Assembly: GCA_002492525.1 (NCBI GenBank)
Contig: DKZA01000016.1
Location: 104,439 to 168,438 of the forward strand
Length of the DNA stretch: 64,000 nucleotides
Source of the DNA: Lachnospiraceae bacterium UBA7086
GTDB lineage: Bacteria > Bacillota > Clostridia > Lachnospirales > Lachnospiraceae
Direction of reading: 5' to 3'
Of the stretch, positions 41,482 through 50,050 are shown in pieces; position 1 is the first letter of the stretch; the number at the start of each line of letters is the position of its first letter. The notes beneath the pieces were generated by a model. That model saw only the letters and a program-made list of their open reading frames with translations, had not been told where the DNA came from and made no database searches. Position numbers and translations under genes: made by a program.

Positions 41482-42357
41482 ATGGCTATGAGTTTGGAAG
41501 CGTTTACAACAGAGATCACGGATCTCATGAGAGAAAGAGGTTATGAGGTCAGTGTAAAGGAAGTGATCAAAAATAATGATATCAGGCAGACCGGGATTAT
41601 CCTGATGAAAGGAGATGAGCAGGTCCATCCGGTACTCTATCTGGAAGGGTATCACAGGAGGTATCGGGACGGAGAGGATCTGGAGGACCTGGTGGAAGAG
41701 ATGACATCTGATTATGAAACAGCCAGGTTCGATCTGGATATGGGATTCTTCCAGGAATTTGATCAGGTGAAGGAGAGGATCTATATGAGACTGGTAAACT
41801 ATGAGAAGAATAAAGGACTCATGAAGACAGTCCCTCATTTCAGATGGCTGGATCTGGCGGTGATCTTTTATTATGCCATGGAGTGCCCTGAGGGAGAGAG
41901 GGCATCTGTCACGATCCGGAACACACACCTTAAGATGTGGGAACAGACATGGGATCAGATCTACCAAACAGCTAAGGAGAACATGGAAAGGGACATTCCG
42001 GGATACCTGGTCCCTCTGAACGAGATCATCGAAGACCTGTCAGGGATAGGACAGCCGGAAGATGGACATCAGCTGTATGTGCTGACGAACAGAGAAAAGA
42101 TATATGGAGCAACAGCGGTCATCTATTCCGGGAAACTGGAGGAATTGGCAGAAAAGCTGCAGTCCGATCTGCTGATCCTGCCTAGTTCTGTGCACGAACT
42201 CCTGTTCTTGAAAGATGACCATAAACTGCAGTACCAGGCATACAGAAAGATCGTGGAGGAGATCAATGCGGCGGTCGTGGAACCGACAGAGGTATTGTCG
42301 GATAATATCTACCGTTACGATCGTGAAAAAAACCTGGTAAAAATGATCGCAGCATGA
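41482..42357 (+). CDS. DUF5688 family protein
   Basis: 291 residues from ATG 41482, with AAAAGGAGGAAGAG immediately upstream. AMSLEAFTTEITDLMRERGY opens the family; VHPVLYLEGYHRRYRDGEDL and the closing RYDREKNLVKMIAA are also typical. The family is a recurrent, uncharacterised part of conjugative and mobilisable elements in Lachnospiraceae, usually near DUF932 and YqaJ genes, as here. No catalytic motif is evident. Confidence 0.8.
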   Translation: MAMSLEAFTTEITDLMRERGYEVSVKEVIKNNDIRQTGIILMKGDEQVHPVLYLEGYHRRYRDGEDLEDLVEEMTSDYETARFDLDMGFFQEFDQVKERIYMRLVNYEKNKGLMKTVPHFRWLDLAVIFYYAMECPEGERASVTIRNTHLKMWEQTWDQIYQTAKENMERDIPGYLVPLNEIIEDLSGIGQPEDGHQLYVLTNREKIYGATAVIYSGKLEELAEKLQSDLLILPSSVHELLFLKDDHKLQYQAYRKIVEEINAAVVEPTEVLSDNIYRYDREKNLVKMIAA

Positions 42358-42379
42358 CAGTGGAATAGGAGGGAGCAGA

Positions 42380-42451
42380 ATGATCGAGATCGTTTTGAAA
42401 TGTCTGGTGGTCGTCCTTGCTGGTGTGCTGAAAGAGATCAGCGAGGACTGA
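42380..42451 (+). CDS. 23-residue hydrophobic peptide
   Basis: MIEIVLKCLVVVLAGVLKEI-SED, ATG 42380 preceded by AGGAGGG at the right distance, 22 bp after the DUF5688 stop. The hydrophobic core and acidic end would suit a small membrane-binding peptide. The strong ribosome site is the only evidence, so it may also be a translational spacer. Confidence 0.45.
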   Translation: MIEIVLKCLVVVLAGVLKEISED

Positions 42452-42532
42452 ACCATACAGCATGGATGCCCGGACAGGGGATAGAGACAGACAGTGGATT
42501 TGATCTTAAAGAGATAAAAAGGAGGAAAAGAG

Positions 42533-43462
42533 ATGGCGGCAAATGTAGAGAGTATGTTTTATGTGAGGGAGATCCCGTGGCACGGCCTGGGTACCAGGGT
42601 CATGGAGGCGCCCACATCGTCAGATGCCCTGCGGCTTGCGGGGCTTGACTGGAAGGTGTTGCAGGAGAACGTATATACTGAAAATGGGGAGCTGGTGCCG
42701 GGATTTTATGCCAATATCCGGGATAAGGACAGGCGGACACTCGGCGTAGTGAGCGACCGCTATAAGGTGGTACAGAATGAGGAGGCTTTTGCCTTTACGG
42801 ATGCACTGCTAGGAGAAGGTGTCCGTTATGAGACGGCGGGCTCATTACAAAATGGCAGGAAAGTATGGATCCTTGCAAGGCTTCCCCATTCCTACATCAT
42901 ATCGGGGGAGCAGATCGATCCTTATCTGGTGTTTTCCAATACCCATGATGGGACAGGATCCATCAGGGCAGCGGTGACACCGGTAAGGGTGGTATGCAAT
43001 AACACACTGAATCTGGCGCTGGAGACGGCAAAGCGTTCATGGGCCTGTGTCCATACCGGGGACATCAGGGGAAAGATCACGGATGCCAGGGAGACCCTGT
43101 CCCTTGCGGGGGCTTATATGGAGGCACTGGGGAGGAAATTCGATGAGCTGCAGAAAAAGCGGCTTACGGATCATCAGGTAAAGGATCTTATCGAGGTGCT
43201 CCTGCCGGTGGAGGAAGAGGATTCCAAGAAAGCACGGAATGTGATGCGCAGCAGGGAGGACCTGAGGGCGAGGTACTATGACGCCCCCGATCTTAAGGAT
43301 GTAGGGAAGAGCGCTTACCGTTTTATCAATGCGGTATCGGATTTTGCTACGCATGCAAAACCCATACGCAGGACGGCGAATCATCAGGAAAATCTGTTTG
43401 CCCGTACCATAGAGGGGCATCCCATGATAGATAAGGCTTACCAGATGGTGAGTGCTGCGTAA
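42533..43462 (+). CDS. DUF932 family phage/plasmid-like protein
   Basis: 309 residues, ATG 42533 after AAAGGAGG. The opening VESMFYVREIPWHGLGTRVM, then RTLGVVSDRYKVVQNEEAF and the central VTPVRVVCNNTLNLAL are diagnostic of DUF932 (TIGR03299-type). The family is widespread on phages, plasmids and integrative elements and is often next to recombination genes; its molecular role is not established. It belongs to the 41.1-45.8 kb operon-like cluster. Confidence 0.9.
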   Translation: MAANVESMFYVREIPWHGLGTRVMEAPTSSDALRLAGLDWKVLQENVYTENGELVPGFYANIRDKDRRTLGVVSDRYKVVQNEEAFAFTDALLGEGVRYETAGSLQNGRKVWILARLPHSYIISGEQIDPYLVFSNTHDGTGSIRAAVTPVRVVCNNTLNLALETAKRSWACVHTGDIRGKITDARETLSLAGAYMEALGRKFDELQKKRLTDHQVKDLIEVLLPVEEEDSKKARNVMRSREDLRARYYDAPDLKDVGKSAYRFINAVSDFATHAKPIRRTANHQENLFARTIEGHPMIDKAYQMVSAA

Positions 43463-43686
43463 GAGGACAGTATACTGCTGCAGCGGCGCTTCCTGTCTGC
43501 AGGTTCCCGTATCAAATAGAAGAGCCCTTTTGGTCTTTGGTATATCACGGGAAACGGGGACCGCAGACCGGCAGGCGAGAATTTTGCGCAGGATGGGAAA
43601 AGAAGGCGGAACAGGCAGGCATAGTTAAGAAAGCCGTCATAAGAGAAAAGACAGGAACAGGAGAACGGGTTATGGAGGGAAAGCAT

Positions 43687-44613
43687 ATGTATGAAAAGAT
43701 ACCAACAGGGGAGATGACGAGGGAGGAGTGGCTGCGGCTCCGGAAAACAGGGCTTGGCGGATCGGATGCAGGTGCAGTCTGCGGGCTGAACCCATACAGC
43801 AGTGCCATGAAAGTATTCCGGGACAAGACGAGCGATGATGTGGAGGAACTGGATACGGAAGCTGTCCGCATCGGGCATGATCTGGAACAGTATGTGGCAG
43901 AGAGGTTCACGGAGGCGGCGGGCTTAAGAGTCCGCCGCTCCAATTTTATGTACCGCAGCACCGAGCATCCTTTTATGATCGCGGATGTGGACAGGCTGGT
44001 GATCGGGGAAGATGCCGGATTAGAATGTAAGACAGCAAGCGCTTATAATGCAGACAAGTGGGCGGAAGGGGATATCCCGCTCCACTATGTGATGCAGTGC
44101 TATCACTATATGGCCGTGACGGGAAAGCGGGTGTGGTATATCGCGGCGCTCATCCTCGGAAGGGGATTTGTCTATAGGAAACTGGAATGGGATGACAGAC
44201 TGATCGGGGAGCTGATCCGGATGGAGGAGGCGTTTTGGAACAGACATGTCCTGACAGGACAGATCCCGCCGCCAGACGGGAGTAAAGCCTGTGATGAGGT
44301 GATAGAAAAGTATTTTGGCAGTGCGAAAGCTGGTGAGATGGCGCTGACCGGGTTTGACGGGAGACTGGAGAGACGCAGGGAGATACTTAAGGAGATCGCG
44401 GGACTGGAAACAGAGAAGAAACAGATCGAGCAGGAAGTGAAACTGGCGATGGGGGAGTATGAACTGGCCAGGAGCGGAAACTTCCGTGTCTCATGGAGCA
44501 ATGTGGATTCCACCAGGCTCGATACGAAGCGGATCAAAGAGGAGAGGCCGGAGATCTATGCGGATTATGCGGCCGTATCCCACTGCAGGCGGTTTGAAGT
44601 AAAGGCTGCATGA
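43687..44613 (+). CDS. YqaJ-type viral recombinase/exonuclease
   Basis: 308 residues from ATG 43687, seven bases after GGAGGGA; ATG 43672 lies before the ribosome site. The PD-(D/E)XK core is visible: WLRLRKTGLGGSDAGAVCGL, a metal-binding D in HPFMIADVDRLVIG, and the ECKTAS motif (E-X-K). YHYMAVTGKRVWYIAALILG follows. The C-terminal 90 residues are a helical tail. YqaJ enzymes resect double-strand ends for single-strand annealing, and a Rad52-like protein is encoded 440 bp downstream. No feature was found between 43463 and 43686. Confidence 0.92.
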   Translation: MYEKIPTGEMTREEWLRLRKTGLGGSDAGAVCGLNPYSSAMKVFRDKTSDDVEELDTEAVRIGHDLEQYVAERFTEAAGLRVRRSNFMYRSTEHPFMIADVDRLVIGEDAGLECKTASAYNADKWAEGDIPLHYVMQCYHYMAVTGKRVWYIAALILGRGFVYRKLEWDDRLIGELIRMEEAFWNRHVLTGQIPPPDGSKACDEVIEKYFGSAKAGEMALTGFDGRLERRREILKEIAGLETEKKQIEQEVKLAMGEYELARSGNFRVSWSNVDSTRLDTKRIKEERPEIYADYAAVSHCRRFEVKAA

Positions 44614-44707
44614 CAGGAAAATGCGGCTGTCATGGTTACAGGAGAAAGGACTGCCGGGAGGGAAATGCCTCCCGGCGGGAAAAAGCAGGACAGGAGGAGA
44701 TGGGAAG

Positions 44708-45052
44708 ATGACAGAGGGAAAGATGGATACAAAAGACCAGCGTGACAGGTCTGTGCATGATTTTGATGATGTGTTCCTCTATGTGCAGGAAGAAGGACAG
44801 ATCATCCATATCTCGGAAGGAGACGGTACGAACCTCCTGGATGAGGATATCAGGGAAGGATATGTTGATTATATCGATTACAGCCAGTATGACTTGTCGG
44901 GAGGTATACAGGAGGCAGACGGCGGCATGATGCTGTCTGCGGAGTATGTGAGAGAACGGTATGCACAGCTTGCGGACAGTATCGGGGATGTACTGGAGAT
45001 GGCATATGGGAGACGGGATATAACGTTCCTACGGCTGGCAGGAAGGAGCTGA
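44708..45052 (+). CDS. Hypothetical element protein
   Basis: 114 residues from ATG 44708, preceded by AGGAGGAGATGG. VFLYVQEEGQIIHISEGDGT, then REGYVDYIDYSQYDLSGGIQ and a helical C-terminus. Acidic and tyrosine-rich, no membrane part. It lies between YqaJ and the Rad52-like gene, 2 bp from the latter, so it is co-translated and likely works with the annealing reaction. I recall similar genes in Clostridia elements but no function. Confidence 0.65.
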   Translation: MTEGKMDTKDQRDRSVHDFDDVFLYVQEEGQIIHISEGDGTNLLDEDIREGYVDYIDYSQYDLSGGIQEADGGMMLSAEYVRERYAQLADSIGDVLEMAYGRRDITFLRLAGRS

Positions 45053-45054
45053 GA

Positions 45055-45795
45055 ATGAAACAGGCAATGATAAGACTCTTAAGAGCGGAAGAGATCGAGT
45101 GCAGGGTATCCATAATAAAGGAGAATGGACTGAGCCTCTTACTCTATAAGGATGCCAGGGTGGACCAGCGCATCCTGGATGAGACCTTCGGATCCTTTGG
45201 GTGGAAACGCAGCCACCAGAGCATAGACGGGAACCTCTACTGTACGGTGGAGATCTATGACGAAGAGAAGAAGGAATGGGTGTCGAAACAGGATGTAGGT
45301 GCTGCCAGCTATTCTGAGAAGGAAAAAGGGCAGGCATCAGACAGTTTTAAGAGGGCGTGCTTTAACTGGGGCATCGGCAGGGAACTATACACGGCCCCGT
45401 TCATCTGGATACAGGGGGATCTGGCAAATATCCAGAAAAATGGGGATAAGCTGTACTGCAATGACCATTTCAGAGTGGCGTCCATCGAGTACAATGACAG
45501 CCGGGAGATCATATCCCTTGTGATTGTCAATACGAAGGGCGATTGTGTCTATGCGATGCAGGGCAGTACACCATCCGGGACGGGCAGGAAAAAGACATCC
45601 AGAAAAAAGGCGCAGGAATCTGCTCTCAGCGATGAACAGATGACAGCCCTGCAGGAGGAGCTTGCCCGGACAGGGGTAGCGATGGAGGCAGTACAGGAGA
45701 GGTATCAGATCGGGAAGGTGGAGACGATGGGAGAGACAATGTATAAGCGGGTAATGGAAGCACTGGGGAAGACGAAGAGTGTGAAGGCAGCATAA
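45055..45795 (+). CDS. Rad52/22-type single-strand annealing protein
   Basis: 246 residues. The family core is WKRSHQSIDGNLYCTVEIYD, then QDVGAASYSEKEKGQASDSF and KRACFNWGIGRELYTAPFIW, the conserved segment around the DNA-binding groove of Rad52-like proteins. A Lys/Ser-rich linker leads to a helical tail. With YqaJ it makes a resection-annealing pair, like lambda Exo-Bet, useful for element replication and for capturing new cargo. ATG 45055 follows GGAGC closely. Confidence 0.85.
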   Translation: MKQAMIRLLRAEEIECRVSIIKENGLSLLLYKDARVDQRILDETFGSFGWKRSHQSIDGNLYCTVEIYDEEKKEWVSKQDVGAASYSEKEKGQASDSFKRACFNWGIGRELYTAPFIWIQGDLANIQKNGDKLYCNDHFRVASIEYNDSREIISLVIVNTKGDCVYAMQGSTPSGTGRKKTSRKKAQESALSDEQMTALQEELARTGVAMEAVQERYQIGKVETMGETMYKRVMEALGKTKSVKAA

Positions 45796-45916
45796 GTAAA
45801 TTTATTATAACGATATATTTTATTGAAAGACTTCCAGTGGTTAATCCATTGGGAGTCTCTTATAAAATAAAGGGCATGGTATACAAGGTTTATTGTGGAA
45901 AAAGGATTATTTTCCA

Positions 45917-46006
45917 TTTTTCCACCTATTCCACCGAATATGATGTATAGTAAGTATTGAATCAACATGCAATGATAATGCAGTGGAAGTGATGGAAAGG
46001 TGGAAA
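45917..46006. repeat. Large dyad, copy 2
   Basis: TTTCCACCTATTCCACC (left arm, from about 45918) is nearly the reverse complement of GATGGAAAGGTGGAAA (45991-46006), with a 55-60 nt centre. It resembles the 13732-13821 dyad in arm sequence and spacing. It lies immediately upstream of the unknown gene at 46013. Upstream, 45796-45916 has only an imperfect hairpin (about 45826-45858). Confidence 0.6.
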
Positions 46007-46012
46007 TTGATA

Positions 46013-47467
46013 ATGGGGCGATATTTGGATATTGATTTAGATGAAGGAGTTTTGAGTGAGGAAAACTTAGGGTGGATTCATGAACGAATTTTAATGGATT
46101 ATGGTGTGAATTTGGAACTGATTTCTGAAGATGGATTCCAGGATAAGAGGCTGATAGAAAAAATTGCACAGAAGTACCAGTTAAATGAGAAGTGGTCTGA
46201 TTTTAGGAAATTAATTTTTTTAAAAAAAGATTTGAAAAAATTTGATGAAAGTATAGAGCAGCGGTTACAATGGGAGCAGGGTGAAATTATTCGGGCAAAT
46301 AAAAAAAGTGAAATTATAGAAAGTGAAAAGTTGTCCGCTGATAAACAAAATTTAAGAGAGCAAGAATCATCGAAAGATCAAGAAGTACTTAAACTATATG
46401 AAAAAATCACCGAGAAAGAGGAAAAAATAAAAAAGAAGGATAAGAAAAAGCTAAAGAATATTTCCTATGAAGATTGTGTAGCAATAATGGGATATATATT
46501 AACAAATAGCAGAGTGACAGAGAAAGATATAATTTTACAATATTTCATGAGGCACAAGTATACACAAATGGCTATGAATAAATATAGATTTGCAGACGAA
46601 AGGAAAGACGAAAAAATTGACTGCAGAAGTCGATTGAAGAGTTTAGACGTTTTTCCGATGAAAGATAGTAATTGTTTGCCTGTCTTTATAAAAGAACTGC
46701 AAGATATTCTGTTTACACAGAAATATATAAGGCTGTTTGATTTTACAGTGTTTGGCAGTGAAAGGGAAGAAGCAAAAGGAAGTTTGGATATAACACGCTA
46801 TAGTTATAAATATATTGAAGAGATATATTCAAAATTAGAGGGAGTTTCTTACGAAAATCTTTATTATCTAAATGATATGCTTGGGATTTCCCTGACTAAT
46901 ACTATTTTTTTGTGCATATACAATAGAACTCAAAAGTATAGGCAAGAGGGGATGGAGATAAATTATAAGATTATAAATAAAAAGCTGTTTGATGTTGCGA
47001 CTCTGTTGGGTAAATTTAAATGTATCTATAGTCGTGATATTTTGGCAAAAATTATCTTTAAATTTTTACTCACTTTTGATGTCAATAAGAAACAAAATAT
47101 AGAGGAAGAAATCAATCGAATGTATGAAAGTATTGGGAAGGCCTGTGATCAGATCTGTAGTTATTTAGAGACAAATATTGATAGAATAAATTGTTATTAC
47201 CGTGATTTATGTGATGCTAAGGTATGGTTATATGCCAATGATGACTTGAGATATGGCTTTGATGAAGAGATGGCGTTGACAGTGGAAAGAGAATGTGAGA
47301 TATGGATGAAGAAATATATAAGGAATAAGACTGTTGATAAAGTTATCGGGAATGATGCAATGAAATGGAGGGGCGATTATAAGCTTAGAGAAATGAAGTT
47401 AATAAAAGAACCGGATAATTTATATGCACAATTACATATGGCTGTTATGAAGGGAATTTGGAGGTGA
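46013..47467 (+). CDS. Large hypothetical protein
   Basis: 484 residues from ATG 46013 (MGRYLDIDLDEGVLSEENLG), ten bases after AAAGGTGG; in-frame ATGs at 45983 and 45992 lie within the dyad. Residues 60-150 are a Lys/Glu coiled coil. The rest is helical and AT-rich (YLNDMLGISLTNTIFLCIYN; CDAKVWLYANDDLRYGFDEE) with no motif I recognise. It precedes a DUF927-like ATPase gene. A DNA-binding or replication role linked to the upstream dyad is a guess from position only. Confidence 0.6.
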   Translation: MGRYLDIDLDEGVLSEENLGWIHERILMDYGVNLELISEDGFQDKRLIEKIAQKYQLNEKWSDFRKLIFLKKDLKKFDESIEQRLQWEQGEIIRANKKSEIIESEKLSADKQNLREQESSKDQEVLKLYEKITEKEEKIKKKDKKKLKNISYEDCVAIMGYILTNSRVTEKDIILQYFMRHKYTQMAMNKYRFADERKDEKIDCRSRLKSLDVFPMKDSNCLPVFIKELQDILFTQKYIRLFDFTVFGSEREEAKGSLDITRYSYKYIEEIYSKLEGVSYENLYYLNDMLGISLTNTIFLCIYNRTQKYRQEGMEINYKIINKKLFDVATLLGKFKCIYSRDILAKIIFKFLLTFDVNKKQNIEEEINRMYESIGKACDQICSYLETNIDRINCYYRDLCDAKVWLYANDDLRYGFDEEMALTVERECEIWMKKYIRNKTVDKVIGNDAMKWRGDYKLREMKLIKEPDNLYAQLHMAVMKGIWR

Positions 47468-47615
47468 TTTTTTCATGTATCCGAAGGACAAAATTTTAAA
47501 AATTTTATAAAGAAATGTCGGTCGCTGGAAAATATTGCATTGGCGATGTAAGATGGACATGCAACCGTAAAAGATTTCTAAATTCAAGAAGAAATGGAGG
47601 AGAAGTTATCGGAAA

Positions 47616-49592
47616 ATGAAAAAATGTGTTGACGTTCTGGAGTTTGTAGAACGGGATGAACAGGGACAGATCAAAGGCAGAGAGGTTCTGGAGTTTGTAG
47701 AACGGGATGAACAGGGACAGATCAAAGGTAGAGAGGTGCTAGACTTCCTTGGAGATGAAAAAGAAGAACCATTCGCGAAAAAGATAACGGCAGGAAGCCA
47801 GGAAGCACCTCATAATATGGGAAAGGATAACGATTCAGCAATATGCATGGAAGGACAGATATTACCATTATTGCGTCAAAATCCGTATTGCCCAGTTACA
47901 TGGACACCGGCAGATCCATTTCCGGCGACAAATTTTTGCGTGAAAGTTCTACAAAAAAAAATATTTTTGGATCGAACGGGAAAAGAGATGTCAGACCGTG
48001 GGGAGATAGAATGTAAAATTTTTGTATGCGGAAAAGAGTATGATTTGGTTATAAAAAATATGAAAATCCGTTCGTTTGCACGGATCGTGACAGATCAGAT
48101 ACCGGAGGCGATTATTGATCATGAGGAAAAGAAGGCTGAGAAAATAGTCGAAAAAAGGTTCAGACAAGATATAGCGCAGTGCAGGTCGGTTCAAATTTTT
48201 TGTCAAGCGGGATGGAATCGCATTGATGGACGGAGGCTTTATGTTTATGATGGCATTGACCTTGGAAATGAACGATATGTGGACACAGGATTGACATTGC
48301 CACATTTGAACTGTAGTAGAGAAACCCTTGTAGCGATTTTCCTCCGAGTTCGAGATTTATGTCGAGATATCACAGCAATCTCTGTAATGTTCGCCACTTC
48401 CTTGCTTGGAGTTCTCTATCGTCCATTTGAGGAGGCAGGATTCCGTCCGCGTTTTCTTCTTTTCATTCATGGCAAGACGGGCAGCATGAAAACGACGTTA
48501 GCTAAAATTTTGTATACGCAGCTTTGTAAGGATGAATTTCGGGACGAACCTCGGCGATTCGATACGGATACGGAAGTTTCGCTGGAACGTGCCATCGTTA
48601 CGGCAGGTCAGGATAGCGTTACGCTGATTGACGATTTTTCGCCTGCCAAAATGGAAACGAGGAAAGGGGATATGACAAACAAACTCGAAACGATCATACG
48701 CATGGTGGGAGACGGAAGTAGCAGAAGTCGCTCGGATATTAAACTGGAGGATAAGCGCGGAGAAGGTGTGCATGGGATGGTTGTATTGACCGGAGAGCTT
48801 ATGCCCAAGGGTTTGTCTTCAAATCTTAGATGCGTGTTCTGTCGATTAAATCGGGATGATGTTGATATAAGTACTGTGACGTGGTTTCAGGAGAATGAAG
48901 CCGCATATACTACTCTTATTGCCTCGTTTGCGGAATATGTAGGGCAAAATTTTGATTATATTATACAATATATTATAGAACGGTTTAACGATGAACGAAG
49001 GCGGCTTTTTGGGATTCTTAGGGAGAGACGGTTGGTGGATTCTGCTGTGACGCTAGGTTTGGTTATTGATATTTTCATCAAATTTCTACAGGAATTTTGT
49101 GGTCTAAATGATGGTGCGGTTTTGAATGTGCCCAGTCAGATGAAAAATTCTATCATTGATGCGGTAAGGATTAGTGAGCAGATGTCCACTGTTGAATCCC
49201 CCAGTGAAATTTTTGTAAGCACGCTAGAAGCTCTGATGCGGATGGGAGTGATCAAAATTGCTGAAGAAAAGGTCTCAATATTGGAATCTGGAGCATATGA
49301 TGGATATTCAGACGGAGAATTTCTTTGTTTTCTTCCAGAAAGCGTACACAAAAAAGTAATCGCTTTTTTGAAACAAACAAATCGATATTTTCCGTATGAT
49401 TGTAAGGAGATTCTGGTGTTCCTTGCAGATGATGGAATTAGCAAAACATCCTCAAATGGGGCCGGAAAGAGAACACTATGTGCTAGGATTTCAATGGGAA
49501 ATGGGAAGAAAATAAACGTTTTAAAAATCAGAAAGAATATATTTGATGCGGTTATTGATGGAGGTTATGATGATTGGAATGGAGGAAAGTAG
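47616..49592 (+). CDS. DUF927-like P-loop ATPase
   Basis: 658 residues. After an unusual duplicated N-terminus, an adaptor region runs to about residue 270. Then come Walker A IHGKTGSMKTTLAKILY near 290, Walker B SVTLIDDFSP near 335 and an SF3/AAA-like segment with MVVLTGELMPKGLSSNLRCV. This pattern is that of DUF927-type helicase ATPases found in phage and element primase systems. It could act as the replicative helicase of the element with the primase-helicase at 32225. The start has only a distant ribosome site (GGAGGAG, 13 bases). Confidence 0.75.
   Translation: MKKCVDVLEFVERDEQGQIKGREVLEFVERDEQGQIKGREVLDFLGDEKEEPFAKKITAGSQEAPHNMGKDNDSAICMEGQILPLLRQNPYCPVTWTPADPFPATNFCVKVLQKKIFLDRTGKEMSDRGEIECKIFVCGKEYDLVIKNMKIRSFARIVTDQIPEAIIDHEEKKAEKIVEKRFRQDIAQCRSVQIFCQAGWNRIDGRRLYVYDGIDLGNERYVDTGLTLPHLNCSRETLVAIFLRVRDLCRDITAISVMFATSLLGVLYRPFEEAGFRPRFLLFIHGKTGSMKTTLAKILYTQLCKDEFRDEPRRFDTDTEVSLERAIVTAGQDSVTLIDDFSPAKMETRKGDMTNKLETIIRMVGDGSSRSRSDIKLEDKRGEGVHGMVVLTGELMPKGLSSNLRCVFCRLNRDDVDISTVTWFQENEAAYTTLIASFAEYVGQNFDYIIQYIIERFNDERRRLFGILRERRLVDSAVTLGLVIDIFIKFLQEFCGLNDGAVLNVPSQMKNSIIDAVRISEQMSTVESPSEIFVSTLEALMRMGVIKIAEEKVSILESGAYDGYSDGEFLCFLPESVHKKVIAFLKQTNRYFPYDCKEILVFLADDGISKTSSNGAGKRTLCARISMGNGKKINVLKIRKNIFDAVIDGGYDDWNGGK
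47634..47735 (+). repeat. Perfect-frame 51-bp tandem duplication
   Basis: Two consecutive 51-bp units differ at a single position and encode VLEFVERDEQGQIKGRE twice, followed by a partial third unit (VLDFLGDEKEE). The near-identity points to a recent event. The frame is kept. Confidence 0.93.
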
Positions 49593-49672
49593 GATATGTC
49601 GGCTGATATTTCTGCAGAATTTATGTCTGATTGGTACATATATTATACAAAGGTTGTATCACAGGGGAAGAT

Positions 49673-49855
49673 ATGCGAAAGCATCATATAACTTGCCATC
49701 TCGAAGATAATAAACCGATCAAGGAGATCCAATATATAGTCAATAGTTGTGCAACATTATATATCGAAAACTTGTTAAAAAAGAGTGGATTGCCAAAAGA
49801 TAAGAAAATAGCTATTTTAGAGCAAATGCTGATGAAATTACGAGTGGATCAGTAG
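49673..49855 (+). CDS. Small hypothetical protein next to the recombinase
   Basis: 60 residues from ATG 49673, with AGGGGAAG upstream. MRKHHITCHLEDNKPIKEIQ then YIVNSCATLYIENLLKKSGL and a Lys/Leu-rich end; small and helical, with two cysteines. Small genes of this type often precede large serine recombinases and some act as recombination directionality factors or regulators, but I cannot assign this one. The track between it and the recombinase holds an inverted repeat (49887-49910). Confidence 0.55.
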   Translation: MRKHHITCHLEDNKPIKEIQYIVNSCATLYIENLLKKSGLPKDKKIAILEQMLMKLRVDQ

Positions 49856-49886
49856 TACTGTTTTATATTGATAGTTGCAATGTGAA

Positions 49887-49910
49887 GGCCAGCGTTTAAA
49901 GACGCTGGCC
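49887..49910. repeat. Perfect inverted repeat upstream of the recombinase
   Basis: GGCCAGCGT-TTAAAG-ACGCTGGCC. The stem is strong but no T-run follows, so it may be a weak terminator, an operator or a structural site. Confidence 0.6.
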
Positions 49911-50050
49911 GGTAATTGTACATGAAAAGAGACCGAATTCAACATGACAATATGAGGAGTAAAGAGAGTTTACCGATGGGTGATAACTGTATGGATTGTT
50001 GAACAGTAAAACGATAAGAATAGTAAATTGGGAAAGGAGGCAAACAGCCT

